From Martinezella tropici (lineage in GTDB: Bacteria; Pseudomonadota; Alphaproteobacteria; Rhizobiales; Rhizobiaceae), in NCBI GenBank assembly GCA_000799755.1, contig JUHI01000022.1:1-64000 (forward strand): a stretch of 64,000 bases of DNA, read 5' to 3'. The notes under the pieces were generated by a model. The model was not told the DNA's origin. It saw nothing but the letters and a program-made list of their open reading frames with translations, and searched no databases. Positions within the stretch are counted from its first letter, which is position 1, and each line of letters opens with the position of its first letter. Of the stretch, positions 8,126 to 16,533 are shown in pieces. The translations under genes and the position numbers were made by a program.

Positions 8126-8139
8126 ACTGACCGGTCGGT
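8126..8139. promoter_or_regulatory. PaaR/TetR-type operator candidate in the divergent paaG promoter
   Basis: ACTGACCGGTCGGT is a near-perfect palindrome (one mismatched pair) in the 94-base gap between the fused dehydrogenase gene and paaG. It matches the site before paaA at 12 of 14 positions, which supports shared control of both operons by one TetR protein, most simply the regulator encoded after paaK. Confidence 0.6.
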
Positions 8140-8188
8140 TTATGCAAGGCTTTTATCGTTGCTCCTGGAAGGGCGACAGGGAGGAAAC

Positions 8189-8977
8189 ATGTCCGAATCC
8201 GACACCATTCTGTCGGCACTGGCCGACGGCGTCTTGAGCCTCACGCTCAATCGACCCGACAAACTCAACTCCTTCAACGAGGAAATGCACCTCGCTTTGC
8301 GCGCCGGTTTCGAGCGTGCCCATAAGGATGCCGATGTCCGCGCCGTCCTTCTCACCGGCGCCGGCCGCGGCTTTTCGGCCGGCCAGGACCTTGGCGATCG
8401 CGACCCGCGCAAGGGTACGGCGGATCTCGGCCATACGATCGAGACATTCTACAATCCACTGCTGCGCCTCATCCGCAGCCTGGAAAAGCCTGTCATCTGC
8501 GCCGTCAATGGCGTGGCCGCCGGCGCCGGCGCCAACATCGCTTTTGCCTGCGACATCACCCTTGCGGCCCGCTCGGCCCGTTTCATCCAGGCCTTCGCTA
8601 AAATCGGCCTCGTGCCGGATTCCGGCGGCACCTGGAACCTGCCGAGACTTATCGGAGAAGCCCGCGCCAAGGCGCTGGCATTGACCGCGGAGCCCCTGGA
8701 TGCCGAGACGGCAGCAAGTTGGGGGCTCATCTGGCGCGCGGTGGACGATGACAAGCTGATGGACGAGGCAGCAGCGCTCGCCACACGGCTCGCTGCCGGA
8801 CCGACGAAGGGGCTCGGCCTGACGAAGCGCGCCATTCAGGCGGCGGCGACGAATTCGCTCGACGAGCAGCTCGATCTTGAACGCGACCTGCAGCGCGAAG
8901 CCGGCAGCAGCGCCGACTATGCCGAAGGCGTCACCGCCTTCCTCGAAAAGCGCAAGCCGGAGTTCAAGGGACGATGA
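8189..8977 (+). CDS. paaG: Ring-1,2-epoxyphenylacetyl-CoA isomerase PaaG
   Basis: A 262-residue crotonase-fold enzyme, the same length as Escherichia coli PaaG, which isomerises the phenylacetyl-CoA epoxide to oxepin-CoA. The oxyanion-hole segments are GFSAGQDLGD (61-70) and NGVAAGAGAN (107-116). Asp144 in PDSGGTW corresponds to the catalytic Asp; there is no Glu at the hydratase position, which separates it from true hydratases. The ATG with AGGGAGGAA upstream was chosen over an upstream start lying in the operator region. The stop overlaps the start of paaI by four bases. First gene of paaG-paaI-paaK. Confidence 0.92.
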   Translation: MSESDTILSALADGVLSLTLNRPDKLNSFNEEMHLALRAGFERAHKDADVRAVLLTGAGRGFSAGQDLGDRDPRKGTADLGHTIETFYNPLLRLIRSLEKPVICAVNGVAAGAGANIAFACDITLAARSARFIQAFAKIGLVPDSGGTWNLPRLIGEARAKALALTAEPLDAETAASWGLIWRAVDDDKLMDEAAALATRLAAGPTKGLGLTKRAIQAAATNSLDEQLDLERDLQREAGSSADYAEGVTAFLEKRKPEFKGR

Positions 8978-9417
8978 GCATCAGCAATAACCTTTCGCCA
9001 CAAGCGCTCGCCGAAGCCTGCGCAAAATCCATGTGGGACGAAGACAACGCCAGCCGTCACCTCGGCATGGAACTGAAAGCCGTGTCACCCGGCGAGGCGA
9101 CCCTTTCGATGGTGATTACCGAGGCAATGACAAACGGTCACGGCACCTGCCATGGCGGCTACATCTTCACACTCGCCGACTCCGCCTTCGCATTCGCCTG
9201 CAATAGCTACAACCAGCGCACCGTCGCCCAGCACTGTTCGGTGACCTTTATCGCACCGGTCTTTGCGGGCGATCGGCTGACGGCGACGGCGCGGGAGGTG
9301 TCGCGACGCGGCCGTGGCGGCATCTACGACATCGCGATTACCAATCAGGAGGGCGAGCAGATCGCGGAATTCCGCGGCCACTCGCGAACGGTCAAGGGCA
9401 TGCTTTTGCCGGAATAA
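8974..9417 (+). CDS. paaI: Hydroxyphenylacetyl-CoA thioesterase PaaI
   Basis: A 147-residue hotdog-fold thioesterase thought to release dead-end hydroxyphenylacetyl-CoA and free the CoA pool. The signature is seen at residues 54-75: NGHGTCHGGY with His60, and Asp69 in FTLADSAFAF, matching the family's active-site Asn/His/Asp. Translationally coupled to paaG by an ATGA overlap. Length agrees with known PaaI (about 140). Confidence 0.92.
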   Translation: MSISNNLSPQALAEACAKSMWDEDNASRHLGMELKAVSPGEATLSMVITEAMTNGHGTCHGGYIFTLADSAFAFACNSYNQRTVAQHCSVTFIAPVFAGDRLTATAREVSRRGRGGIYDIAITNQEGEQIAEFRGHSRTVKGMLLPE

Positions 9418-9459
9418 GGCTCATGTCAGCGGCGTCTAGCATTTCTGGAGGAGACATTC

Positions 9460-10770
9460 ATGGAAAACCTTTCCCCGCGCGCCGGCGAGCTTGAGGCGAT
9501 CGAGACAGCCTCGCGCGACGAGATTTCCGCATTGCAGCTTGAGCGCATGAAATGGTCGCTCACTCATGCCTACGAGAATTCTCCTTTCTATAACAAGCGC
9601 TTTGACGAAGCCGGCGTGCATCCCTCCGACTTGAAGACGCTGTCGGATCTCGCCAAGTTTCCCTTCACCACGAAGAAGGATCTTCGCGATACCTATCCTT
9701 TCGGCATGTTCGCCGTGCCGCGCGAAAAGCTCTCGCGCATCCACGCTTCGTCGGGCACGACTGGCAAGCCGACCGTCGTCGGTTACACCGCAAAAGACAT
9801 AGACACCTGGGCGAGCCTCGTCGCCCGCTGTATCCGCGCCTCCGGCGGACGGGCGGGCGATCTGGTTCATATCGCTTATGGCTACGGCCTTTTCACAGGC
9901 GGCCTCGGCGCGCATTACGGCGCAGAAAAGCTCGGCTGCACGGTCGTGCCGATTTCCGGCGGCATGACGGAACGTCAGGTCACGCTGATGCAGGATTTCA
10001 AGCCGCGCATCATCATGGTCACACCCTCCTACATGCTCTCGATCCTCGACGAATTCCGCCGCCAGGGCCTCGACCCGCGCGAGAGCTCGCTCGCTGTCGG
10101 CATTTTCGGGGCCGAGCCATGGACGAATGCCATGCGCGAGGAAATCGAGCACGCCTTCGACATGCACGCCGTCGACATTTACGGCCTCTCGGAGGTCATG
10201 GGACCGGGCGTCGCCAACGAATGCGTCGAGAGCAAAGACGGGCTGCATATCTGGGAAGACCATTTCTATCCGGAGATCATCGACCCCGTCACCGGTGAGG
10301 TGTTGCCCGACGGCGAGATCGGCGAACTGGTCTTCACCACGCTGACCAAGGAAGGCCTGCCGATCATCCGCTATCGCACGCGCGACCTGACTCGGCTGCT
10401 GCCGGGAACCGCCCGCGCCATGCGCCGCATGGAGAAGGTGACCGGCCGCTCCGACGACATGATGATCCTGCGCGGCGTCAACATCTTTCCGACACAGATC
10501 GAGGAGCAGATCCTCAAATGCCGCGGGCTTGCGCCGCACTTTCAAATCGAACTGACGCGCTCCGGCCGCATGGACAATATGACCGTCCATGTGGAATGCA
10601 CGCTGGAGGCGGCGGATGAAACCGCACGGGACGTTTCGGCCAAGGAGCTTGTCCATCATATCAAGAGCGTGGTCGGCGTAACGACGAAGATCACCGTGCA
10701 TCCGCCGGGCGGCGTCGCGCGCTCGGAAGGCAAGGCGAAGCGCGTCGTCGACAATCGACCCAAGGAATGA
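9460..10770 (+). CDS. paaK: Phenylacetate-CoA ligase PaaK
   Basis: A 436-residue AMP-forming ligase that activates phenylacetate to phenylacetyl-CoA, the entry step of the pathway. The ATP-binding loop is ASSGTTGKP at 96-104; the second core motif is YGLSEVMGPG near 240, and the C-terminal hinge region contains GRSDDMMILRGVN, where PaaK-type enzymes switch conformations. Length matches E. coli PaaK (437). GGAGGAG sits 7 bases before the ATG. Follows paaI by 42 bases in the same operon. Confidence 0.95.
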   Translation: MENLSPRAGELEAIETASRDEISALQLERMKWSLTHAYENSPFYNKRFDEAGVHPSDLKTLSDLAKFPFTTKKDLRDTYPFGMFAVPREKLSRIHASSGTTGKPTVVGYTAKDIDTWASLVARCIRASGGRAGDLVHIAYGYGLFTGGLGAHYGAEKLGCTVVPISGGMTERQVTLMQDFKPRIIMVTPSYMLSILDEFRRQGLDPRESSLAVGIFGAEPWTNAMREEIEHAFDMHAVDIYGLSEVMGPGVANECVESKDGLHIWEDHFYPEIIDPVTGEVLPDGEIGELVFTTLTKEGLPIIRYRTRDLTRLLPGTARAMRRMEKVTGRSDDMMILRGVNIFPTQIEEQILKCRGLAPHFQIELTRSGRMDNMTVHVECTLEAADETARDVSAKELVHHIKSVVGVTTKITVHPPGGVARSEGKAKRVVDNRPKE

Positions 10771-10873
10771 TTGGGCATCCAGCGGGATAGCCTGGCAAGG
10801 ATTTGACTGTATATAGGAAGACCGGCCGCACGAAGCGACCACGACCGACGGGGAATGGGCAAAGCAGGACAAC

Positions 10874-11470
10874 ATGGCACGCACGCGCGCAGTTGATTTC
10901 GAGGAAAAGCAGCGTGGTATCCTTGCTAGCGCCGCGGCTGTTTTCGCCGAGGTCGGCATGGAGAAAGCTTCCATGTCCATGATCGCCTCGCACGGCAATG
11001 TCTCGAAGGCCCTGCTCTACCACTATTACCCCGGCAAGGATGCATTGATCTTCGATATCGTCCAGACCCACCTGACGGAGCTGGAAAACGCGATCGACGC
11101 GGCGGACCGCACCGATGTGACGCCGCAGGAACGGCTGCGTCTGCTCGTCAAAGCCGTGCTGGAAAACTACGAAGGCGCCGACAACGAGCATCAGGTGCAG
11201 CTGAACGGCACCCATGCCCTATCGCCGGAGCAGCTTGCGGAACTGCGGACGATCGAACGGCGGATCGTCAGGCGCTTTTCGAGCGTCATCGAGGACCTCA
11301 ACCCGGATCTCAACAAGAACAGGCCGTTGCTGATGCCGGTCACCATGTCGCTCTTTGGCATGATGAACTGGGTCTATATGTGGTTCAGGCCCAATGGCCC
11401 GATCACCCGCGACGAATATGCCGATATCGCCACCACCCTCATCCTCGAAGGCGTCAAGGCCGTCCGCTAG
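10874..11470 (+). CDS. paaR: TetR-family regulator, probable PaaR
   Basis: A 198-residue TetR protein with N-terminal HTH (about 14-60, including SMSMIASHGNVSKALLYHYY) and a helical effector domain. It is encoded 103 bases downstream of paaK in the same direction, and two near-identical TetR-type palindromes occupy both paa catabolic promoters, so it is the natural candidate for the phenylacetyl-CoA-responsive repressor called PaaR in other proteobacteria. A PaaX homologue is also present, so control may be dual. The name is given from context plus family, not from a decisive motif. Confidence 0.75.
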   Translation: MARTRAVDFEEKQRGILASAAAVFAEVGMEKASMSMIASHGNVSKALLYHYYPGKDALIFDIVQTHLTELENAIDAADRTDVTPQERLRLLVKAVLENYEGADNEHQVQLNGTHALSPEQLAELRTIERRIVRRFSSVIEDLNPDLNKNRPLLMPVTMSLFGMMNWVYMWFRPNGPITRDEYADIATTLILEGVKAVR

Positions 11471-11479
11471 CTCCACGCC

Positions 11480-12004
11480 TCAGTCGCCGAACTTCATTCT
11501 CTCGAGGATAAGCGGATCATACTCAGGCGCGCGGATGCGGCGGCGATCCGGCTCCGGCGCGGTCAGCGGCTCGACGGCGACCAGCTTTTCCTTCGCTTCC
11601 AGCGCCAGGCGCTGGTAGATAGCAGTGCCCTGCCGCTTCCAGGCGATCTCATCCGGCGTCAGTTCCCGCACGACACGCGCCGGCGAACCAACGGCGAGAC
11701 TGTTGGCCGGGATTTCGGCGCCGGCCTTGACGAAGGCCATGGCGGCGACAATGGCGTTCTCGCCGATGACGGCTTCGTCCATGATGACGGCATTCATGCC
11801 GACCATCGCGTTGGGTCCGATGCGGCAGCCATGCAGCACCGCGCCATGGCCGATGTGCCCGGCCTCGCCGCGCAGTACGGCGCCCGGCCCTACATAGCAG
11901 GCGGGACCGATGATGACATCGCCGATGACGGTTGCGGCCGGATGCACGAAGGCTGCGGGATCGATGACGGGGATCACGCCGTCATAGGAGTAGATCTGCG
12001 CCAT
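11480..12004 (-). CDS. paaY: PaaY-like left-handed beta-helix thioesterase, internally shortened
   Basis: A 174-residue hexapeptide-repeat protein of the gamma-carbonic-anhydrase-like group. The N-terminus (DGVIPVIDP...FVHPAA) and C-terminus (GSPARVVREL, then WKRQGT) follow E. coli PaaY closely, but that protein is 196 residues. The difference is internal: after LRGE the sequence jumps straight to AGHIGHGAVLHG, omitting about 30 residues that normally include one whole helix coil and the first metal-binding His (the NIQDNCVMHG segment). The two later His ligands (GHIGH and LHG) remain. The nucleotide reading is unambiguous and in frame. Its start is a few bases from the stop of the thioesterase gene. 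Fold may survive; metal-dependent activity is doubtful. Confidence 0.82.
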   Translation of the reverse strand: MAQIYSYDGVIPVIDPAAFVHPAATVIGDVIIGPACYVGPGAVLRGEAGHIGHGAVLHGCRIGPNAMVGMNAVIMDEAVIGENAIVAAMAFVKAGAEIPANSLAVGSPARVVRELTPDEIAWKRQGTAIYQRLALEAKEKLVAVEPLTAPEPDRRRIRAPEYDPLILERMKFGD

Positions 12005-12523
12005 TCAGCCGGCTCCCGAAACTTCGACGTCGTGACCGGTCTCCGCCACGGATTCCAGCCGTTGCGCAAATTCGCGGCGCAAGGTGCGGCGAAGCTGAGC
12101 GGCCTTGTGCCGGCGGATATCGACCGGCGTTACCGGCACCAACTCGGGCACACGCACCGGGCGGCCAGCCTCGTCGACGGCAACCATGGTGAAATAACAG
12201 GAGTTGGTATGGCGCCGCTGGCCGGAGCGAATATTCTCCGCCTCGACCCGAATGCCGACTTCCATCGACGTGCGACCGGTATCGTTGATCGAGGCGCGGA
12301 AGGTGACGAGTTCGCCGACCTGGATCGCCTCCTTGAACAGCACCTGATCGACCGACAGCGTCACGGCATATTGCTTGGAATAGCGCGACGCGCAGGAGAA
12401 GGCGACGCGATCGAGCAGGTTCAGAAGGGCGCCGCCATGCACCTTGCCGCTGAAATTCGCCATGTCGGGCGTCATCAGCACGGTCATTTCCAGGCGATGC
12501 GGGTCTTGCTCGATCGTCGTCAT
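12005..12523 (-). CDS. Acyl-CoA thioesterase, hotdog fold (YciA/BACH type)
   Basis: A 172-residue acyl-CoA hydrolase. Residues 22-40 carry the motif ANFSGKVHGGALLNLLDRV with His29, and Asp38 as the candidate catalytic residue, as in YciA-type hexameric thioesterases. It lies between paaZ (4 bases away) and paaY (overlapping ends) in the paaA operon, so it probably acts on pathway CoA thioesters as a second salvage enzyme besides PaaI. Substrate is inference. Confidence 0.85.
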   Translation of the reverse strand: MTTIEQDPHRLEMTVLMTPDMANFSGKVHGGALLNLLDRVAFSCASRYSKQYAVTLSVDQVLFKEAIQVGELVTFRASINDTGRTSMEVGIRVEAENIRSGQRRHTNSCYFTMVAVDEAGRPVRVPELVPVTPVDIRRHKAAQLRRTLRREFAQRLESVAETGHDVEVSGAG

Positions 12524-12527
12524 GCGT

Positions 12528-14585
12528 TCACTCTCTCGTTTTCGCCACCATCGTCAGAACATCATATTGCGCGACGGCGGCATCCAGCTGGTTCGTTACC
12601 TTGCAATCCCAGCGCACCTCGCCGTGCTCGGCATTGATGCGAGGATTGATCTCCTTGCAGGTCAACTGCACCTTAAGCGTATCACCCGGATTAACCGGTG
12701 TCAGGAAGCGCAGATTGTCCACACCGTAATTTGCAAGAACCGGACCCGGAGCCGGATCGACGAAAAGGCCGGCGGCGAAAGAGACGATAAGATAGCCGTG
12801 CGCAACGCGGCCCTCGAAGAACGGGTTAGCCTTGGCAGCCTCCTCGTCCATATGGGCGTAGAACGTGTCGCCGGTGAAGCTCGCAAAATGCTCGATATCG
12901 TCCAGTGTAACAGTGCGGGTGGCGGTGATGAGCTGGTCGCCGATCTTGAGTTCGGCGAGCGACTTGCGGAACGGATGCTCGCCGTCGGTTCGGGCATCCG
13001 CGCCGTCCATCCAGCGACCCGTCACTGCTGAGAGAAGGCGTGGAGTGCCCTGCACGGCGGTGCGTTGCATATAATGCTTCACGCCGCGAATACCCCCGAG
13101 TTCCTCGCCGCCGCCGGCACGGCCGGGGCCACCGTGAACCAGGCCTGGCAGAGGCGAGCCATGGCCCGTGGAGCTCTTGGCGCTGGCGCGGTTGCCGATC
13201 ATCACGCGGCCATGGAACGGCCCAAGACCGAGAACGACCTCCTCGGCGAATTGCGGATCGTTAGTGAAGACGGAGGCAACGAGGCTGCCCTTGCCGCGAC
13301 GCGCCAGATCGACCGCCTCCTCCGCCGTATCATAGGGCATGACGGTGCTGACCGGGCCGAAGGCCTCGACATCGTGAACGGCGCGCGCAGAGCCCGGCTT
13401 GTCGCAATAGAGCAGCACAGGATTGAGAAAGGCGCCGGCGCTTGCATCGCCGGACACGACGCGCGGATTGTCCGGATCGCCGCCAACGATCTCCGCCTCG
13501 GTGGCAAGGTCCCGAATGCGCGCCCGCACTTCTTCGCGCTGGTCGAGGCTTGCAAGCGGCCCCATGCGAACCGTCTCGTCGGCAGGATTGCCGATCGCCA
13601 TCTTACCGAGGCGATCGTTCAAAGCTTCGATCAGCGCTTCGCTATAGGCCCGGGGCGCGATGACGCGGCGGATCGCCGTGCATTTCTGACCGGCCTTCAC
13701 AGTCATCTCGCGGGCGACTTCCTTGACGAAAAGATCGAATTCCTCCGTGCCGGGCGCCGCATCGAGACCGAGGACGGCCGCATTGAGGCTGTCGGCCTCC
13801 ATGGTGAAGCGCACGGAATTTTCGATGATCGCCTTGTGTGTCTTCAGACGCTGGCCAGTTGCGGCAGAGCCGGTGAACGTCACCACGTCCTGGCCTTCGA
13901 CATGATCGAGGAGATCGCCGACCGAGCCGCAGACAAGCTGCAGCGCCCCCTCCGGCAAGAGGCCGCTTTCGATGATGCGGCGGACCATGAGCTCGGTGAG
14001 ATAAGCCGTCTGGCTTGCCGGCTTGACGATTGCCGGGACGCCGGCGAGCAAGGTCGGCGCGACCTTTTCCAGCATGCCCCAGCAGGGGAAGTTGAAGGCG
14101 TTGATATGAACGGCAACGCCCTGCAGCGGGCTCAAGACATGTTGCGCGGAAAAGCTCTGATCCTTCGACAGCTGCTCCACATCGCCATCGAGCAGCACAC
14201 GCGCATTCGGAAGCTCCCTCCTGCCCTTGGAGGCGTAGGACAGCAGGGTTCCGATGCCGCCTTCGATATCGACCCAGCTATCAGGGCGCGTCGCACCGGT
14301 CGCCGTCGAGAGCGCATAGAATTCATCCTTTCTCTCAAGCAGCGCCTGACCGAGCGCCTTCAGCATCGCAGCGCGCTCATGGAAGGACATGCGCCTCAGC
14401 GCCGGGCCACCCTTGTCGCGGCCATAAGCCAATGTCTGCTTGAAATCGATGCCGGAGGAATCGATAAACGCGACGGGCACGCCGGTCGAAGCATCGAGCA
14501 GCGGCACGCCCTCCTTGGCGCCGGCGACCCACGCGCCGCCGACATAGCTTTCAAGCCGACGCGGCTGGTTTGCCATGATGTTCAT
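12528..14585 (-). CDS. paaZ: Bifunctional oxepin-CoA hydrolase / aldehyde dehydrogenase PaaZ
   Basis: A 685-residue fusion: aldehyde dehydrogenase (about 1-530) with Glu263 and catalytic Cys302 (AGQKC), and a MaoC-type (R)-hydratase domain (about 540-685) with the FTGDTFYAH active-site loop and GRVAHGY. In the pathway it opens the oxepin ring and oxidises the resulting semialdehyde to 3-oxo-5,6-dehydrosuberyl-CoA. Length agrees with E. coli PaaZ (681). AAGGAAGG precedes the ATG; an internal ATG three codons on is possible. Sits 67 bases after the PaaA/PaaC-like gene in the paaA operon. Confidence 0.95.
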   Translation of the reverse strand: MNIMANQPRRLESYVGGAWVAGAKEGVPLLDASTGVPVAFIDSSGIDFKQTLAYGRDKGGPALRRMSFHERAAMLKALGQALLERKDEFYALSTATGATRPDSWVDIEGGIGTLLSYASKGRRELPNARVLLDGDVEQLSKDQSFSAQHVLSPLQGVAVHINAFNFPCWGMLEKVAPTLLAGVPAIVKPASQTAYLTELMVRRIIESGLLPEGALQLVCGSVGDLLDHVEGQDVVTFTGSAATGQRLKTHKAIIENSVRFTMEADSLNAAVLGLDAAPGTEEFDLFVKEVAREMTVKAGQKCTAIRRVIAPRAYSEALIEALNDRLGKMAIGNPADETVRMGPLASLDQREEVRARIRDLATEAEIVGGDPDNPRVVSGDASAGAFLNPVLLYCDKPGSARAVHDVEAFGPVSTVMPYDTAEEAVDLARRGKGSLVASVFTNDPQFAEEVVLGLGPFHGRVMIGNRASAKSSTGHGSPLPGLVHGGPGRAGGGEELGGIRGVKHYMQRTAVQGTPRLLSAVTGRWMDGADARTDGEHPFRKSLAELKIGDQLITATRTVTLDDIEHFASFTGDTFYAHMDEEAAKANPFFEGRVAHGYLIVSFAAGLFVDPAPGPVLANYGVDNLRFLTPVNPGDTLKVQLTCKEINPRINAEHGEVRWDCKVTNQLDAAVAQYDVLTMVAKTRE

Positions 14586-14652
14586 CCGAATTTCCTTCCT
14601 TCATCTTGTCCGGCAACCCGAACGGAAAGGCCAAGCGCTTTCCCCGAATTGC

Positions 14653-15408
14653 TCAATTCAATCCGAGCGCAGACAGTTGCGCATCGACATCGGCCCGCCA
14701 GTCGGCAAGCAGGGTTTCGTTGGGCGTATGGCGAAGGCCGAAGCGCGACAATGTTTCGAAGCGGGTGGAGCCGGCATGGCCGAAGCTTGCGGCAACGCGG
14801 GGATACCAATAGGCGATCGAAACTAGCGCCTGCGCCCGCCCCTCATCCCCGGCGACGATGCGGGCAAGGCCCGCGACGCCTAGTTCCGCATGCCGCTTTT
14901 CACGCGGCAGGATGGCTCGGAAGACTTCGGCAAGTGGCTGGTAGGAGACACGTGCGAGCTCTTTCAGCTGCACGACGCTGGCAGCGCCCATCAGTACATT
15001 CATGACGACGGCATCCACCCAGCCTTCAAGCGGATAGTGGAAGACAGAAAGCCGCATGTCGCCACCCTGCCTGACGGCGCCGATATCAGCCTCGCGAGAG
15101 AGCCGTACGGCCCAGGGATGATGGACGGCATAGCGGCCGCCATCCACCCCGAAGGTCTCCATGATTTTCAGGACCTGACCGGCATGGTCGGTCTTTTCCA
15201 GTACGATCCGCGCCGCGGAAATGCGTTCCTGAATGCCGGGCGCATCGTTGATGATGTCGGCAAAGCCGGCGGAACCGGCCAGTTCGCTATCGACGAAGCT
15301 CGCCATGAGACGCAGCAGTTCGCCGCGATAGCGCGGAGGCACGTTATCGGGCGAGGAGAGCATGCCGCCTTCCTCCAGATATTGCTCGATCGGCATCGTA
15401 TCGGACAT
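14653..15408 (-). CDS. Extra PaaA/PaaC-like ferritin-fold protein with altered metal site
   Basis: A 251-residue protein of the PaaA/PaaC family, distinct from the paaA and paaC genes in the same operon. It aligns with PaaA: Glu42 matches PaaA Glu61; the PaaA helix ending DEAGH (Glu91, His94) corresponds here to Asp74-His75-Ala76-Gly77-Gln78, so the first E-x2-H pair is replaced by H-x2-Q. The second pair, Glu170-x2-His173, is retained. It therefore lies between the catalytic diiron PaaA and the metal-free structural PaaC. GGGAGGAAC precedes the ATG. A regulatory, structural or maturation role in the epoxidase is possible; function is not established by the sequence. Confidence 0.8.
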   Translation of the reverse strand: MSDTMPIEQYLEEGGMLSSPDNVPPRYRGELLRLMASFVDSELAGSAGFADIINDAPGIQERISAARIVLEKTDHAGQVLKIMETFGVDGGRYAVHHPWAVRLSREADIGAVRQGGDMRLSVFHYPLEGWVDAVVMNVLMGAASVVQLKELARVSYQPLAEVFRAILPREKRHAELGVAGLARIVAGDEGRAQALVSIAYWYPRVAASFGHAGSTRFETLSRFGLRHTPNETLLADWRADVDAQLSALGLN

Positions 15409-15436
15409 GTCGTTCCTCCCTTCGATGCGGCCCGGC

Positions 15437-16513
15437 CTATTGGTCGTAGCTGACGACGATGCGGTCGGTCAGCGGATAGCACTGACAGGTCAGCACATAG
15501 CCCTGGCGTACCTCGTAATCTTCAAGCGCATGGTTGACCTCCATCTCGACCTCGCCTTCGAGAACCTTGGCGCGGCAGGTAGAGCAGACACCGGCCTTGC
15601 ACGCGTAGGGCACGTCCATCGCGTTTTCGAGCGCAGCATCGAGCAGGCACTGGCCCTGCTTCGGGAATTTGAAGACGCGCGTAGCGCCATCGAGTGTCAC
15701 CGTCGCCTCGCAGCTCGTTCCATGATCGGCTGTCGCAACATTCTCCACCTTGCGGCGGGCGCGGCCGGGCTGCGATGAGGCAAAGAGCTCGAATTTGATC
15801 TGATCGTCGCGCATGCCATGCTCACGCAGCGCCGCAGCGATCGCCAGCATCATCGGCTCGGGACCACAGATGAAGGCTGTCGCGACCGACTTCAGATCGA
15901 TCCAGCTCTTGAAGAGCGCCTTGCATTTTTCCGCATCGATGCGGCCGGTGAAAAGGTCGATCTCCTGCGCCTCGCTTTCGAGAACGTGCAGCACTGACAG
16001 GCGGCCGAGATAGAGGTTCTTCAGATCATCAAGCTCTTCGCGGAACATGATCGAGCTGATCTGCCTGTTGGCGTAGACGAGCGTAAAGACGGAGCGCGGT
16101 TCGCGCACCAACACGGTCTTGATGATCGACAGGATCGGCGTGATGCCGCTGCCGCCGGCAAAACCGAGATAATGCCTTGCGGCGGCAGGCTCGATCGCGG
16201 TGAAGAAGGCGCCCATCGGCGGCATGGCTTCCAGCGTGTCGCCGGCCTTCAGATTTTCATTGATCCAAGTCGAGAAGCAACCGCCATCCACGCGCTTGAT
16301 GCCGACCTTCAGTACGCCCTCATCCTTGCCGGCGCAGATCGAATAGGAGCGGCGCAATTCCTCGTTGTCGAACTTGCGGCGAAAGGTGAGGTATTGGCCC
16401 TGCGTGAAATCGAAGACGGCCCGATCCTCCTCGGATGGCGCAAGCGTGACGACGACCGCATCGCGCGTCTCGCGGCGCACATCGGTGACGGTCAGGGGAT
16501 GGAAACGTGCCAT
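15437..16513 (-). CDS. paaE: Phenylacetyl-CoA epoxidase reductase PaaE
   Basis: A 358-residue flavin/iron-sulfur reductase passing electrons from NADPH to the PaaABC oxygenase. The N-terminal ferredoxin-reductase fold has RRSYSIC for FAD and FAGGSGITPI for the nucleotide; the C-terminal domain has the plant-type 2Fe-2S pattern CKAGVCSTC followed by a distal Cys (LTCQC). Start chosen at the ATG giving MARFHPL, which gives the E. coli length (356); 28 codons before it are in frame but not PaaE-like. Confidence 0.95.
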   Translation of the reverse strand: MARFHPLTVTDVRRETRDAVVVTLAPSEEDRAVFDFTQGQYLTFRRKFDNEELRRSYSICAGKDEGVLKVGIKRVDGGCFSTWINENLKAGDTLEAMPPMGAFFTAIEPAAARHYLGFAGGSGITPILSIIKTVLVREPRSVFTLVYANRQISSIMFREELDDLKNLYLGRLSVLHVLESEAQEIDLFTGRIDAEKCKALFKSWIDLKSVATAFICGPEPMMLAIAAALREHGMRDDQIKFELFASSQPGRARRKVENVATADHGTSCEATVTLDGATRVFKFPKQGQCLLDAALENAMDVPYACKAGVCSTCRAKVLEGEVEMEVNHALEDYEVRQGYVLTCQCYPLTDRIVVSYDQ

Positions 16514-16533
16514 GAACGCGGGCCTCGCTGGGG

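Noticed and set aside
9436..10998. Long minus-strand open frame opposite paaK
   Set aside because: Mirror frame of paaK; composition is low-complexity Arg/His/Asp and no ribosome site or domain is seen.
13065..15005. Very long plus-strand open frame opposite paaZ
   Set aside because: It is antisense to paaZ and the PaaA/PaaC-like gene, both strongly supported, and its translation is rich in Arg, His and Ala as expected from the reverse frame of GC-rich genes.
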